Positions 1-8,103 of a stretch of DNA of 23,490 nt are shown here, piece after piece. Position 1 is the first letter of the stretch; the number at the start of each line of letters is the position of its first letter. Source of the stretch: JAERML01 sp035687895 (GTDB taxonomy: Bacteria > Bacteroidota > Ignavibacteria > UBA10030 > UBA6906). Made by a program: the position numbers and the translations under genes. The notes beneath the pieces were generated by a model that was not told the origin of the DNA, did no database searches, and was given only the letters and a program-made list of their open reading frames with translations. Location of the stretch: the NCBI GenBank assembly GCA_035687895.1, contig DASRUE010000282.1:1-23490 (forward strand), given 5' to 3'.

Positions 1-75
1 GTTGTGGGAGTTGTTGGCGAGCAGGATGGCGAGGGTGGTACCCCAACTCCCGGCTCCGAGAACTGCAATGTGCAT
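1..75 (-). CDS. gpsA: Glycerol-3-phosphate dehydrogenase [NAD(P)+], N-terminal 25 codons only
   Basis: Only the first 25 codons are inside the window; the gene continues past the left edge. The peptide begins MHIAVLGAGSWGTTLAILLA, the N-terminal Rossmann dinucleotide-binding fingerprint (GxGxWG) typical of bacterial GpsA. The family reduces dihydroxyacetone phosphate to sn-glycerol 3-phosphate in the cytoplasm, the backbone for phospholipids. It lies 84 bp downstream of plsY, whose product acylates that same glycerol 3-phosphate, and plsY-gpsA is a common bacterial pair, which supports the call. The ATG at 75-73 is preceded by no strong Shine-Dalgarno sequence. Identity rests on one short motif plus the neighbour, but the fit is very good. 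Confidence 0.88.
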   Translation of the reverse strand, partial: MHIAVLGAGSWGTTLAILLANNSHN

Positions 76-112
76 GATGGGAAAACAGGTGAATCGAGTT
101 TCAAGAATGGGT

Positions 113-137
113 GCCTGACCAACAGTGTCTGCCAGGC
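113..137 (-). other. Small stem-loop between plsY and gpsA
   Basis: Read on the minus strand, GCCTGGC (137-131) can pair with GTCAGGC (119-113), giving a 7-bp stem with one G-U pair and an 11-nt loop. No run of T follows it, so it does not look like an intrinsic terminator. It may be a processing or leader element in the plsY-gpsA spacer, or chance. Confidence 0.22.
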
Positions 138-159
138 TGAACTGCAACCGAGAGGAATG

Positions 160-828
160 CTACTTGTTGAACAGTGGTATCCGTGCGATCCGGTTTTCCG
201 TCCCCTTGAGCAGCCGCTTGATGTTGGAGCGGTGGGTATAGATGATCAAGAGCGAGATGCCGATGCTGAAAAAAATCAGCGTGTTGTAACCTGGCACTTC
301 TACCATGAAAATGTTCTCCCGGAAGAACATGGTAAGCGGGAACGCGACCGCCGCGCTCAGTGAGCCCAGCGAGACGTAGTGTGAAATCAGGAACACGATA
401 GCGAAGACACCAAGTGATACGGCCACTTCCACCGGGGCGACCCCAATGAGCATGCCACCGGCTGTGGCAATCCCTTTCCCACCTTTGAACCCGGCAAACA
501 GTGTCCAGATGTGCCCAAGGATGGCCGCGCAGCCAGCAATAATTTGAACAACGGTGAAGTCATCAAAGGGTGTCTTGTTCTCAAACGGAATGGGGCCGTA
601 CATCAGACGGGCGATCACCATCGTTGCCAGAAGGCCCTTAGCCATATCCATCGCAATAACGAAAACCCCCGCTTTCCAGCCAAGGACGCGGATGACGTTC
701 GTTCCCCCGGCGTTGCCGCTGCCATGCTGACGGATATCAATCCCCCGCCTCATCTTTGCGACGATGATGCTCGTCGGGATTGAACCGACGAGGTAACTCA
801 GGATCGCGATGATGGTAATGGGTAGCAT
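160..828 (-). CDS. plsY: Acyl-phosphate:glycerol-3-phosphate acyltransferase PlsY
   Basis: An integral inner-membrane enzyme of 222 residues (family usually about 200) that transfers an acyl group from acyl phosphate to sn-glycerol 3-phosphate to make lysophosphatidic acid. The conserved motifs are visible: GSIPTS near residue 15, HGSGNAGGTNVIRVLG at 35-50, FKGGKG at 114-119 and a C-terminal HRSNIKRLLKGTEN. Hydrophobic stretches at about 1-25, 55-75, 95-112, 125-165 and 185-200 match a multi-spanning protein. The start at 828 is supported by AAAGG six bases upstream. The gene is preceded by a 101-bp gap holding a possible promoter and followed by gpsA, which makes its acceptor substrate. PlsY needs an acyl-phosphate supplier (PlsX), which is not in this window. 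Confidence 0.96.
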   Translation of the reverse strand: MLPITIIAILSYLVGSIPTSIIVAKMRRGIDIRQHGSGNAGGTNVIRVLGWKAGVFVIAMDMAKGLLATMVIARLMYGPIPFENKTPFDDFTVVQIIAGCAAILGHIWTLFAGFKGGKGIATAGGMLIGVAPVEVAVSLGVFAIVFLISHYVSLGSLSAAVAFPLTMFFRENIFMVEVPGYNTLIFFSIGISLLIIYTHRSNIKRLLKGTENRIARIPLFNK

Positions 829-854
829 TCTGACCTTTTTCCGCTTAAGTAACG

Positions 855-879
855 ACCCGCGTCTTGATAGAACACGGGT
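855..879 (-). other. Hairpin in the plsY leader
   Basis: On the minus strand ACCCGTGTT (879-871) can pair with GACGCGGGT (863-855), a 9-bp stem with two G-U pairs and a 7-nt loop. It sits about 26 bases before the plsY start, just downstream of a possible -10 box, so it could form the extreme 5' end of a plsY-gpsA transcript. It is not followed by a T-run, which argues against a terminator for ispD. Confidence 0.3.
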
Positions 880-882
880 GAA

Positions 883-911
883 AAGATATGGAAACCGTTG
901 AAGAATTGCAA
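883..911 (-). promoter_or_regulatory. Possible sigma70-like promoter for plsY-gpsA
   Basis: On the minus strand TTGCAA (911-906, 4 of 6 matches to the -35 consensus) and TATCTT (888-883, 4 of 6 to the -10 consensus) are separated by exactly 17 bp within the 101-bp ispD-plsY gap. Predicted initiation near 876 leaves a leader of about 48 nt. A match of this quality can arise by chance in a short AT-richer spacer. Confidence 0.3.
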
Positions 912-929
912 GGGGGGGCTCCTACCAGC

Positions 930-1619
930 CTATTTCCGCCGTTTCATCAAAATTTTCGCCAGTTCCAGGTCTCTCCGTGTCGTGATTTTGAAGTTTCGTT
1001 CATCCCCCTCCACAATCCTGACCGCGATCCCCAATCGTTCGACCAACGACGACTCGTCTGTTCCTGTAAAGCGATCCCGATTTGCTTTCTGGTGTGCCTT
1101 CAGCAGCACGTCATACCTGAACCCCTGAGGGGTTTGCACCGCCCAGAGATTGCTCCTGTCAAGTGTCTTCTGGTAGAAACCGCGCGGGTACTCAGTCTTT
1201 ATGGTGTCTTGCAACCTTACTCCAACCACCGCCGCACCTCCCTTTTGCGCCGAACGGATGACCTGCCGAATGGTTGCTGGCGAAACGAGTGGGCGAACGG
1301 CATCGTGGACAAGAACGATATCAGGTCTATTCTTGAACGACATCAACCCGTTCCGAACAGAGCCTTGTCGTTCGCGGCCACCCGGGACCACCGCCGCCAC
1401 TTTCGTCAGTCCCGCCCGTGCCATTTCTCTTGAAACGGATACAACATTTGCAGGAGGAACGACGACGACTACCTCGCTAACCTCCTTCAACGAATGGAAT
1501 ATTGCCACCGTCGTCCTGAGAATTGGCAAACCTCCAAGGATTTGGAATTGTTTCGGAATGCGTCCTCCAAAGCGAACTCCCCTTCCTCCTGCTGGAATGA
1601 CCACGCCTACACTAGGCAT
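930..1619 (-). CDS. ispD: 2-C-methyl-D-erythritol 4-phosphate cytidylyltransferase IspD
   Basis: This cytoplasmic enzyme of the MEP isoprenoid pathway joins CTP and methylerythritol 4-phosphate to give CDP-ME. The 229-residue length is normal. Visible signatures are the glycine-rich nucleotide loop PAGGRGVRFGG at 9-19 with IPKQF following (Arg16 and Lys23 occupy the catalytic positions), PGGRERQGSVRNGL at 79-92, HDAVRP at 105-110 (most relatives read HDAARP), VQTPQGF, and a C-terminal KITTRRDL segment. The ATG overlaps the end of the upstream transporter gene by 8 bp, suggesting translational coupling. It is the only MEP gene here; ispF, often adjacent or fused, is absent. The pathway would supply undecaprenyl phosphate and quinone side chains. 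Confidence 0.96.
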   Translation of the reverse strand: MPSVGVVIPAGGRGVRFGGRIPKQFQILGGLPILRTTVAIFHSLKEVSEVVVVVPPANVVSVSREMARAGLTKVAAVVPGGRERQGSVRNGLMSFKNRPDIVLVHDAVRPLVSPATIRQVIRSAQKGGAAVVGVRLQDTIKTEYPRGFYQKTLDRSNLWAVQTPQGFRYDVLLKAHQKANRDRFTGTDESSLVERLGIAVRIVEGDERNFKITTRRDLELAKILMKRRK

Positions 1620-3447
1620 TCTTCTTACCGAAGTATTCGATCACGAAAGTAAATTCGGGGAACATCTTAGGAAGACGCATGATACTGAAGACCATAACGC
1701 CGGTGGCAATCCGGTCGATCCACGAGGAAAGGGGCCATCCGAAATGAAGGGTAATCTTCTTGTGAGGCAGCTCGTACTTGAAAACGTAGAGGAGCTCTGT
1801 GATGCTGTCAAATAGGGTTTGTCCCGATTGTGCAAAGCGATAGTGGTTGGGGGAAACCCGCTCGGGAATGCCAGCCCGGGGAGAGTAGAAACTGACAAAT
1901 GCCACATTCGGATCAGGAATACTACCTCCCTCCATCGGTCTCTTGAAGTAAATGTCCAGGTTATCACCTTGTGCATCCGCAAGTGCAAAGACCATCTGCA
2001 GTGGACTGTCAGTCGCCTCGATCACTTGACGCTCGGGAGCCCGCTTCCTGGCAATGAAGAGACCAACGAAAAGGAAAAATACCGTGGCGCCAGACCACAA
2101 CCCCACACCGTACGGCTTGCTGATGGCAAGGTACGCAAAGCAACTCAAGAGGATGATGAAGATGAAAACGGTCCCTACACGGGAGGTATGGTACGCTCTT
2201 ATCTCTTTTGTGCCGGTGAAGTACCGGTAAATCAGCAGGCTGCCGATGTTGATGGTAAAAGAGGCCACGAGACTCAATGCGTACATCTGGGCAAGGATCT
2301 CCTGACTTCCCTCAGTCACAAGAATGATTGTGCTGAAAAGTAAGGCGTTGACAATGTGGAGACGCACAAGCGATTGTCGCCGATTAGTTTTGAGGAACCA
2401 CTCAAATCGGTACCGGTGCGCAACGCGTTCGAGCAGCTCGCTCGCGGCAACAAACGCGGTGTTCACTGCCATTACCAGCGCAATGCTGGCAATAACGGCA
2501 ACAACGACCCCAAAGGGAACACCGTTCAACCGAGCTGCGAACTGGGTAATCAAGTCCGTTTCATGCTCTGCAGGACTAATCCCCGAACTCAAGACGAGCG
2601 CGGTAATAAGCGGGGTGAAGATGCCGATAGTCAGCGCGAGAAAAACATATGCCCGCCGAATGTCGTGCCAGTCGCGTACCAATCCTGCGGTTTGTACGAC
2701 TGACTCGATCCCTGAATACGCCAGTATGGAGCCTGAAATACAGATGATGACAAAACCAAATCCCTTGAAGAACCCAAGCCCATCCACCTGCAGAGCGGAA
2801 TAACTGAAGCTGTCGCCGATAGCTTTCCATGACGATCCATCAGCCTCGAAGAGGGCGGAGCCCAGCAAAACCAGAAGGACCGTCCCCACCACAAAAAAGA
2901 TTCCAAACGTGACCTTGGCATTCTCTCTGATGCCAAGGATATTGAGGAAGGCAATGCCCCAGATAATGGCAAATTCAAAGACAATCTTCCCATACCACGG
3001 AAGTGAGACGAAGGTCAGGCCGTTTTCGACAGCACTGACTGTGGAAATGCTGGCCGTGAGGACATACACCACCAGAATCGACGCCACCGCAACGAACGAG
3101 ACCGTGGGACCGAGGACAAGGTAGGAGAACGAATAGACCCCTCCACCTTTGACCTTATGGTGCTCGAGGATCTCTGCAATCTCGACCATGCGCGTGGAAA
3201 GAAAGCGCATGAAGAGGGAGGTTATGGCGATGAACGCAATTGCATACGACCCGATGAAGCGGAATGCTTCGCTCGGAGCATAGAAAATGGACGTCAACTC
3301 GTCCATCAGTGTGATCACGCCAATGGAGAGCCAGGTAAGCCACCATCGACCGCCGCTGAAATACGAAAGGAGGTCCTTCTTCCGGAAGAGCCAGAAGAAC
3401 ACCCCGACCACCACGACAACTATCAGAGTAAGGAATGTAAGCTTCAT
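1612..3447 (-). CDS. APC-superfamily permease with C-terminal soluble domain
   Basis: This 611-residue protein has roughly 12-13 hydrophobic segments over residues 1-470, followed by about 140 mostly soluble residues. The order of segments and the FNP-less motif GIESVVQTAGLVRD, in the position where APC transporters have their 'E...E.xnP' stretch, identify an amino-acid-polyamine-organocation type carrier in the inner membrane. An extra hydrophobic segment (residues 3-20) precedes the core. The first core helix reads LSIGVITLMDELTSIFYAP instead of the usual glycine-rich unwound GxG substrate loop, and carries acidic Asp-Glu. The C-terminal domain has no family I recognise. The gene lies 19 bp after queA and overlaps ispD by 8 bp. 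The substrate cannot be read from sequence; a cation-coupled amino acid or organic ion is the default guess. Confidence 0.8.
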   Translation of the reverse strand: MKLTFLTLIVVVVVGVFFWLFRKKDLLSYFSGGRWWLTWLSIGVITLMDELTSIFYAPSEAFRFIGSYAIAFIAITSLFMRFLSTRMVEIAEILEHHKVKGGGVYSFSYLVLGPTVSFVAVASILVVYVLTASISTVSAVENGLTFVSLPWYGKIVFEFAIIWGIAFLNILGIRENAKVTFGIFFVVGTVLLVLLGSALFEADGSSWKAIGDSFSYSALQVDGLGFFKGFGFVIICISGSILAYSGIESVVQTAGLVRDWHDIRRAYVFLALTIGIFTPLITALVLSSGISPAEHETDLITQFAARLNGVPFGVVVAVIASIALVMAVNTAFVAASELLERVAHRYRFEWFLKTNRRQSLVRLHIVNALLFSTIILVTEGSQEILAQMYALSLVASFTINIGSLLIYRYFTGTKEIRAYHTSRVGTVFIFIILLSCFAYLAISKPYGVGLWSGATVFFLFVGLFIARKRAPERQVIEATDSPLQMVFALADAQGDNLDIYFKRPMEGGSIPDPNVAFVSFYSPRAGIPERVSPNHYRFAQSGQTLFDSITELLYVFKYELPHKKITLHFGWPLSSWIDRIATGVMVFSIMRLPKMFPEFTFVIEYFGKKNA

Positions 3448-3466
3448 GCAGGGTTTGTCTGCCTAC

Positions 3467-4504
3467 TCATGTGATCAGTGTCGCGTCGCCGTAGCTGTAG
3501 AACCGGTACCCTTCTTTAATGGCTTTCTTGTACGCCCGCATGACGAAGTCGCGCCCCGCGAAGGCCGCGGTGAGCATCAAGAGAGTCGACTCCGGCATGT
3601 GGAAGTTGGTGATCAGTCTGTCCGTAATCTTGAAATCGTACGGCGGGAAGATGAACTTGTCTGTCCATCCCTTGTTGCTCTTGAGATGGCCGTCCGTGGT
3701 AACGCTCGACTCCAGTGCCCGGCAAGTGCTGGTGCCCGCGACGAACACATTTCCCTTGTTGTTGATGACTCTGTTTACAGCATCGACAGTGGACTCCGGA
3801 ATCTCGTAGTACTCAGAATCCATTTTGTGCTTGGTCAGGTCTTCCACTTCCACCGGACGAAATGATCCCAATCCGATATGGAGAATCACGGGAACGATCT
3901 TCACCCCTTTCTTCTTAAGCGTGGTGACAAGGCGGTTGGAAAAATGGAGTCCCGCCGTCGGTGCGGCCACGGCACCCAACGATTTGGCAAAGACTGTCTG
4001 ATACGTTTCCTTGTCCTTGTCGGTCGGGTCACGCTTGATGTAGTACGGTAACGGCATCTTGCCGATCCGCTCAATGATCCTAAAGAAGTCGCCGGTGACG
4101 TTGAAACGGACCGTGCGGCCACGGGAAGTGGTATTGTCGATCACCTCGCACCATAGTTTACCGTCATCAAAAAAGATTTTGTTGCCGATGCGTACCTTCC
4201 GCGCCGGGTCGACGATGACGTCCCAGATATTCTCGTCCTTGTTCAGCTCGCGAAGGAGAAAAACCTCGATCTTTGCGTTGGTTTTCTCCTTCCGTCCGAA
4301 AAGGCGGGCAGCAAACACCCTTGTCTCATTGACTACGAGGCAGTCGCCTTTCTTGAAATACTGAACGATCTCCGAGAACTTTTTTTCCGTGATCGATTCA
4401 TCCGCCCGATTCAGCACCATGAGGCGCGCGCTATCGCGCGGGTGCGCGGGGTGTTTCGCAATGAGGTTACGGGGAAGTGGGTAACGAAAATCTGAAAGCT
4501 TCAT
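3467..4504 (-). CDS. queA: S-adenosylmethionine:tRNA ribosyltransferase-isomerase QueA
   Basis: QueA transfers and isomerises the ribosyl moiety of SAM onto 7-aminomethyl-7-deazaguanine in tRNA, giving epoxyqueuosine at the wobble position of GUN-anticodon tRNAs. Family signatures run the full length: N-terminal MKLSDFRYPLPRNLIAKHP, NETRVFAARLFG, GAVAAPTAGLHFS, HIGLGSFRPVEVEDL, GTSTCRALES, NFHMPESTLLMLTAAFAG and the terminal YRFYSYGDATLI. I chose the ATG at 4504 (345 residues) rather than 4513 because AAGAGGAG directly abuts the upstream ATG, while it stands 9 bases from the ATG at 4504, and because family members begin MKLSDF. The gene lies 76 bp downstream of ppdK across a possible hairpin. 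Other queuosine genes (tgt, queG or queH) are not in this window. Confidence 0.96.
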   Translation of the reverse strand: MKLSDFRYPLPRNLIAKHPAHPRDSARLMVLNRADESITEKKFSEIVQYFKKGDCLVVNETRVFAARLFGRKEKTNAKIEVFLLRELNKDENIWDVIVDPARKVRIGNKIFFDDGKLWCEVIDNTTSRGRTVRFNVTGDFFRIIERIGKMPLPYYIKRDPTDKDKETYQTVFAKSLGAVAAPTAGLHFSNRLVTTLKKKGVKIVPVILHIGLGSFRPVEVEDLTKHKMDSEYYEIPESTVDAVNRVINNKGNVFVAGTSTCRALESSVTTDGHLKSNKGWTDKFIFPPYDFKITDRLITNFHMPESTLLMLTAAFAGRDFVMRAYKKAIKEGYRFYSYGDATLIT

Positions 4505-4513
4505 GCTGGACAT

Positions 4514-4521
4514 CTCCTCTT
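4514..4521 (-). promoter_or_regulatory. Shine-Dalgarno sequence that decides the queA start
   Basis: AAGAGGAG on the minus strand. It touches the first in-frame ATG (4513) with no spacer but lies 9 bases before the ATG at 4504, favouring the shorter 345-residue protein. Confidence 0.75.
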
Positions 4522-4537
4522 AACTGAGTGAAACACG

Positions 4538-4570
4538 TCCCCCCACTAGCCAGAGACTGCCGGCGGGGGA
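4538..4570 (-). other. GC-rich stem-loop between ppdK and queA
   Basis: On the minus strand TCCCCC (4570-4565) can pair with GGGGGA at 4543-4538, enclosing an inner stem GCCGG/CTGGC with a six-base loop and a short 3' bulge. No T-run follows, so it resembles a transcript-processing or 3'-end-protecting structure for ppdK more than a classical terminator. The pairing is strong in GC but could be fortuitous. Confidence 0.35.
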
Positions 4571-4580
4571 AAGAACCATC

Positions 4581-7355
4581 CTAGTTGCGGCCCTTACGCT
4601 TGGCCCGTGAAGAGTTCCGCGATGATTTCCTCGGTGAATCCTTCGGCGACGCCTCCATCAAAGATGCACGCGCTGCCGCGAGACGCGCGATCGGCACCCG
4701 GAACGGCGAGCAGCTGACATAGTTGAGGCCGATCATGTGGCAGAACTCCACCGATGACGGGTCACCGCCGTGCTCTCCGCAGATACCCACCTTCAGATCA
4801 GTGCGGACCGAGCGGCCTTTTTCCACGGCGATCCTCATAAGCATCCCCACGCCATCACGGTCAATCACTTCAAACGGATCCTTGGCATAGATCTCTTTCT
4901 CGACGTAAGGAATGAGGAACCGCCCGGCATCATCGCGGCTCACCCCCAGCGTGGTCTGCGTCAGATCGTTGGTCCCGAAGCTGAAGAACTCCGCCACCGC
5001 GCCTACTTCATCCGCGGTGAGGGCACCGCGAGGAATCTCGATCATGGTGCCGACGAGATACTTGAACTTCACCTTTTTCTCCTGCATCACTTCGGCTGCC
5101 ACACGCCGGACAATTTTCTCCTGGTGCGCCAGTTCCTTCACGTTCCCGACCAACGGGATCATGATTTCCGGCTCCACCTTGATGCCGCGGGATTGGACGT
5201 TTGCCGCAGCTTCGAAAATGGCACGTGCTTGCATCTCCGTGATTTCCGGAAAGATTATACCCAACCGGCAGCCGCGGAACCCAAGCATCGGGTTGAATTC
5301 ATGCAGACTCTCAACACGTTGGTGGACTTTCTCATAGCTGATGTCCATCTGTCCGGCAAGCTCGCGCTGCTGACGCTCTTCGTGCGGAACGAACTCGTGC
5401 AAAGGAGGGTCAATGGTGCGGATGGTGACCGGCCTGCCGTTCATCGCTTCAAATATTCCCTCGAAGTCGGCGCGTTGGAGCGGCAGCAACTTCGCAAGGG
5501 CAAGGCGGCGCTCCTGTTCGGTATCGGCAAGGATCATCTCCCGCATGGGACCAATCTTCCCCTCACCGAAGAACATGTGTTCTGTACGACAGAGCCCAAT
5601 CCCCTCGGCGCCAAAGGCAACGGCGTTCGAGGACTGATCAGGTTGGTCAGCGTTCGTCCTGATTTTCAACCGACGATATTTATCTGCCCAGGACATGATC
5701 TTGGAATACTGCTGGTAAACCGGTGCATGGACCGGGTCAAGCGTCTTATCGATAAGAACTTGCAGGACTTCCGACGGTTTGGTGGCAACCTTCCCTTCGA
5801 TCACCTCGCCCGTTGTTCCATCAAGCGAAACCCAGTCGCCTTCGCGGACGACCTTTCCCTTCACCCTCATAGTATGGGTCGCGTAATCGATTTCCAGCGC
5901 TGAGCAACCGGCAACACAAACTTTCCCCATCTGTCGTGCCACAAGTGCTGCGTGTGACGTCATGCCGCCCCGCGCTGTGAGAATGCCTTCCGCGGCGTCC
6001 ATCCCTTTGATATCCTCGGGGGAGGTCTCGATACGCGTGAGAATCACCTGCTCTCCCCGCTTCTTCCACTCCTCTGCATCCGGTGCATTGAAGACCACAC
6101 GACCTGACGCGGCACCCGGACCGGCGTTCAGACCTTTTGCAAGAAGACGTCCATTCTTGATAACGGTCTCTTTTTCCTTGAGGTCGAAAACAGGGCGCAG
6201 CAGTTGGTTCAGCTGATCCGGCTCGATCCTCTGCAATGCTTCCTTGTCGGAAATGAGTTTCTCGCCCACCATGTCGACCGCAATCTTGATAGCCGCGAAT
6301 GCCGTCCGTTTGCCGGCCCGGCACTGAAGCATATAGAGCGTCCCCTGCTGGATTGTGAATTCAATGTCCATCATGTCGCGGTAATGTCTCTCAAGGATTT
6401 TCCTGATCTTATCCAGTTCCTTGTAGATCTTCGGGTTCGCCTCCGCAAGCATGGAGATGGGAAGCGGTGTACGGGTGCCGGCAACGACATCCTCACCTTG
6501 TGCATTCATCAAGTACTCGCCATAGAATGCATTCTCGCCTGTCGCGGCGTTTCGCGTGAATGCCACACCGGTGCCCGAATCTTCCCCCATGTTGCCAAAC
6601 ACCATGGATTGGACATTTACGGCGGTCCCCCACGATTCGGGGATGTCGTACATTTTCCGGTAGGCGATCGCCCGGTCGTTGCTCCACGACCCGAACACTG
6701 CTCCGATCGCACCCCAGAGCTGCTTCATCGGTTCCTGAGGAAAACTGTGGCCTGTCTTCTCTTTGATCGCCTGTTTGAAGAGCGATACGAGGTCCTTCAA
6801 ATCATCGGCTGTCAGCTCGGTATCGAGGTGAACGCCTTTCGATTTTTTCCTTGCTTCAATGATCATCTCGAACGGGTCGATCTCATCCTTATGCACCGGT
6901 TTCAGTCCGAGCACGACATCGCCGTACATCTGCACGAAGCGGCGGTAGGAATCATAGACGAAACGCGGGTTCCTGGTTTTCTTCACGAGCCCCTCAGCAA
7001 CCACGTCGTTGAGGCCAAGGTTGAGGATTGTGTCCATCATGCCTGGCATGGATGCACGGGCACCCGAGCGAACGGAGACAAGAAGTGGGTTTCGGGGATC
7101 GCCAAACGTCGCGTGCATCGCTTTCTCCACCTTCTTTAAAGCAGCTTTCACGTCACCTGCCAACGACCGGGGATACGTCCTCTTGTTCGCATAGTAGTAC
7201 GTACACACTTCTGTGGAAATCGTAAATCCCGCCGGTACCGGCAATCCGATATTTGTCATCTCTGCGAGGTTGGCCCCCTTCCCACCAAGTAGACCTTTCA
7301 TCTCCGCTTTCCCTTCAGCCTTCCCCTTTCCAAACACGTAAACATATTTTCTCAT
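4581..7355 (-). CDS. ppdK: Pyruvate, phosphate dikinase
   Basis: This cytoplasmic enzyme interconverts pyruvate, ATP and phosphate with phosphoenolpyruvate, AMP and pyrophosphate, linking the lower end of glycolysis to gluconeogenesis. At 924 residues it is somewhat longer than the usual 870-900. Order of domains: N-terminal ATP-grasp beginning GLLGGKGANLAEMTNIGLPV, then the swivelling phosphohistidine domain with GGMTSHAALVARQMGK (His468 carries phosphate; the Thr two residues before is the site regulated in plant homologues), then the C-terminal PEP/pyruvate barrel with SFGTNDLTQTTLG and VGICGEHGGDP (catalytic-type Cys859). The last 25 or so residues form a Ser/Lys/Arg-rich tail beyond the normal family end. 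AGGAAG five bases before the ATG supports the start. It lies 34 bp after the C26-type hydrolase gene. Confidence 0.97.
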   Translation of the reverse strand: MRKYVYVFGKGKAEGKAEMKGLLGGKGANLAEMTNIGLPVPAGFTISTEVCTYYYANKRTYPRSLAGDVKAALKKVEKAMHATFGDPRNPLLVSVRSGARASMPGMMDTILNLGLNDVVAEGLVKKTRNPRFVYDSYRRFVQMYGDVVLGLKPVHKDEIDPFEMIIEARKKSKGVHLDTELTADDLKDLVSLFKQAIKEKTGHSFPQEPMKQLWGAIGAVFGSWSNDRAIAYRKMYDIPESWGTAVNVQSMVFGNMGEDSGTGVAFTRNAATGENAFYGEYLMNAQGEDVVAGTRTPLPISMLAEANPKIYKELDKIRKILERHYRDMMDIEFTIQQGTLYMLQCRAGKRTAFAAIKIAVDMVGEKLISDKEALQRIEPDQLNQLLRPVFDLKEKETVIKNGRLLAKGLNAGPGAASGRVVFNAPDAEEWKKRGEQVILTRIETSPEDIKGMDAAEGILTARGGMTSHAALVARQMGKVCVAGCSALEIDYATHTMRVKGKVVREGDWVSLDGTTGEVIEGKVATKPSEVLQVLIDKTLDPVHAPVYQQYSKIMSWADKYRRLKIRTNADQPDQSSNAVAFGAEGIGLCRTEHMFFGEGKIGPMREMILADTEQERRLALAKLLPLQRADFEGIFEAMNGRPVTIRTIDPPLHEFVPHEERQQRELAGQMDISYEKVHQRVESLHEFNPMLGFRGCRLGIIFPEITEMQARAIFEAAANVQSRGIKVEPEIMIPLVGNVKELAHQEKIVRRVAAEVMQEKKVKFKYLVGTMIEIPRGALTADEVGAVAEFFSFGTNDLTQTTLGVSRDDAGRFLIPYVEKEIYAKDPFEVIDRDGVGMLMRIAVEKGRSVRTDLKVGICGEHGGDPSSVEFCHMIGLNYVSCSPFRVPIARLAAARASLMEASPKDSPRKSSRNSSRAKRKGRN

Positions 7356-7389
7356 GGTAGCTTCCTAAGGTTTGATATGCTGCGTTGCG

Positions 7390-8103
7390 TTAGTCGTGTA
7401 CTGTGTTCATCTTTGTGGAACGAACCACTTCACCCACAAACTCTTTGAGAATTCCTTGCGAGAACGGGCTCGCTACATTCGCCATCCGTTCCGGATGCCA
7501 CTGGACCAGGAGCAGAAACGGTTTTGCCTCATGGTGTTCCCATTCCAGCGCTTCCACCAATCCATCGTCCGACCTGGCGGCGACTTTCAGTCCATCTCCA
7601 ATGCGATCGACCGCCTGATGATGGTTGGTGTTGACAATCCCTCGCTCATCCCGGACTATGGAATGAAGCAACGTCCCCTTCTCGACCGTCACGGGATGCA
7701 CCCTGTCCTCGTTCTCACCCTTTCTATGATTTTCGAATCCTGCCGCCCGGACATCCGGGATCATCGAACCGCCTGCGGCAACATTGAAGACCTGCATCCC
7801 GCGGCAAATGCCAAGAATCGGAATCCGCAGCTCCATTGCTTTGCGGATTGCTTCGAACTCAAACTCATCACGTTTCGGGTTCACTCCGTCCATCAGCCCA
7901 ATGGCCTCTTCACGGCCATAGTATTTGGGGTGGACGTCTCCCCCGCCGGTGATCAGCAGTCCATTGCAACGTTCAATGGCGGACAAGTTCTCGAGTTCAT
8001 ACGATAGTTTCACCAGTTCCAGACCGGGAGCCACGAGGTGGACCCAGTTATTGTAGTGTTGAAAGCTCGGTCGAAGCGTATCTGTTACGCCCAAAACAGC
8101 CAT
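7390..8103 (-). CDS. Class I glutamine amidotransferase-like hydrolase (peptidase C26, PuuD-like)
   Basis: A 237-residue cytoplasmic protein of the gamma-glutamyl-gamma-aminobutyrate hydrolase (peptidase C26) family, which cleaves gamma-glutamyl amide bonds using a Cys-His-Glu triad. The parts are visible: LLITGGGDVHPKYYG at 49-63 (oxyanion-side loop), the nucleophile elbow GICRGMQ with Cys100, NTNHHQAVD at 158-166, and QWHPER with His203 and Glu205. No synthase domain is attached, so it is a stand-alone hydrolase rather than a biosynthetic amidotransferase. Its ATG shares one base with the lpxK stop (TAATG), implying coupled translation, yet no lipid A role is known for this family. No putrescine-utilisation genes are nearby, so the natural substrate is unknown. 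The family call is firm; the PuuD function is not. Confidence 0.88.
   Translation of the reverse strand: MAVLGVTDTLRPSFQHYNNWVHLVAPGLELVKLSYELENLSAIERCNGLLITGGGDVHPKYYGREEAIGLMDGVNPKRDEFEFEAIRKAMELRIPILGICRGMQVFNVAAGGSMIPDVRAAGFENHRKGENEDRVHPVTVEKGTLLHSIVRDERGIVNTNHHQAVDRIGDGLKVAARSDDGLVEALEWEHHEAKPFLLLVQWHPERMANVASPFSQGILKEFVGEVVRSTKMNTVHD

Noticed and set aside
4770..5903. A 377-codon open frame on the plus strand.
   Set aside because: It is antisense to the ppdK coding sequence, which has all family motifs; its length follows from codon bias and it shows no recognisable domain.
6204..7139. A 311-codon plus-strand frame.
   Set aside because: Also antisense to ppdK, with a His/Arg/Leu-rich composition typical of a shadow frame.
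7390..8103. Amidotransferase domain considered as GuaA, TrpG or PabA.
   Set aside because: GGGDVHPKYYG, GICRGMQ and NTNHHQAVD match the C26 hydrolase group, and no synthase domain or pathway partner is present.
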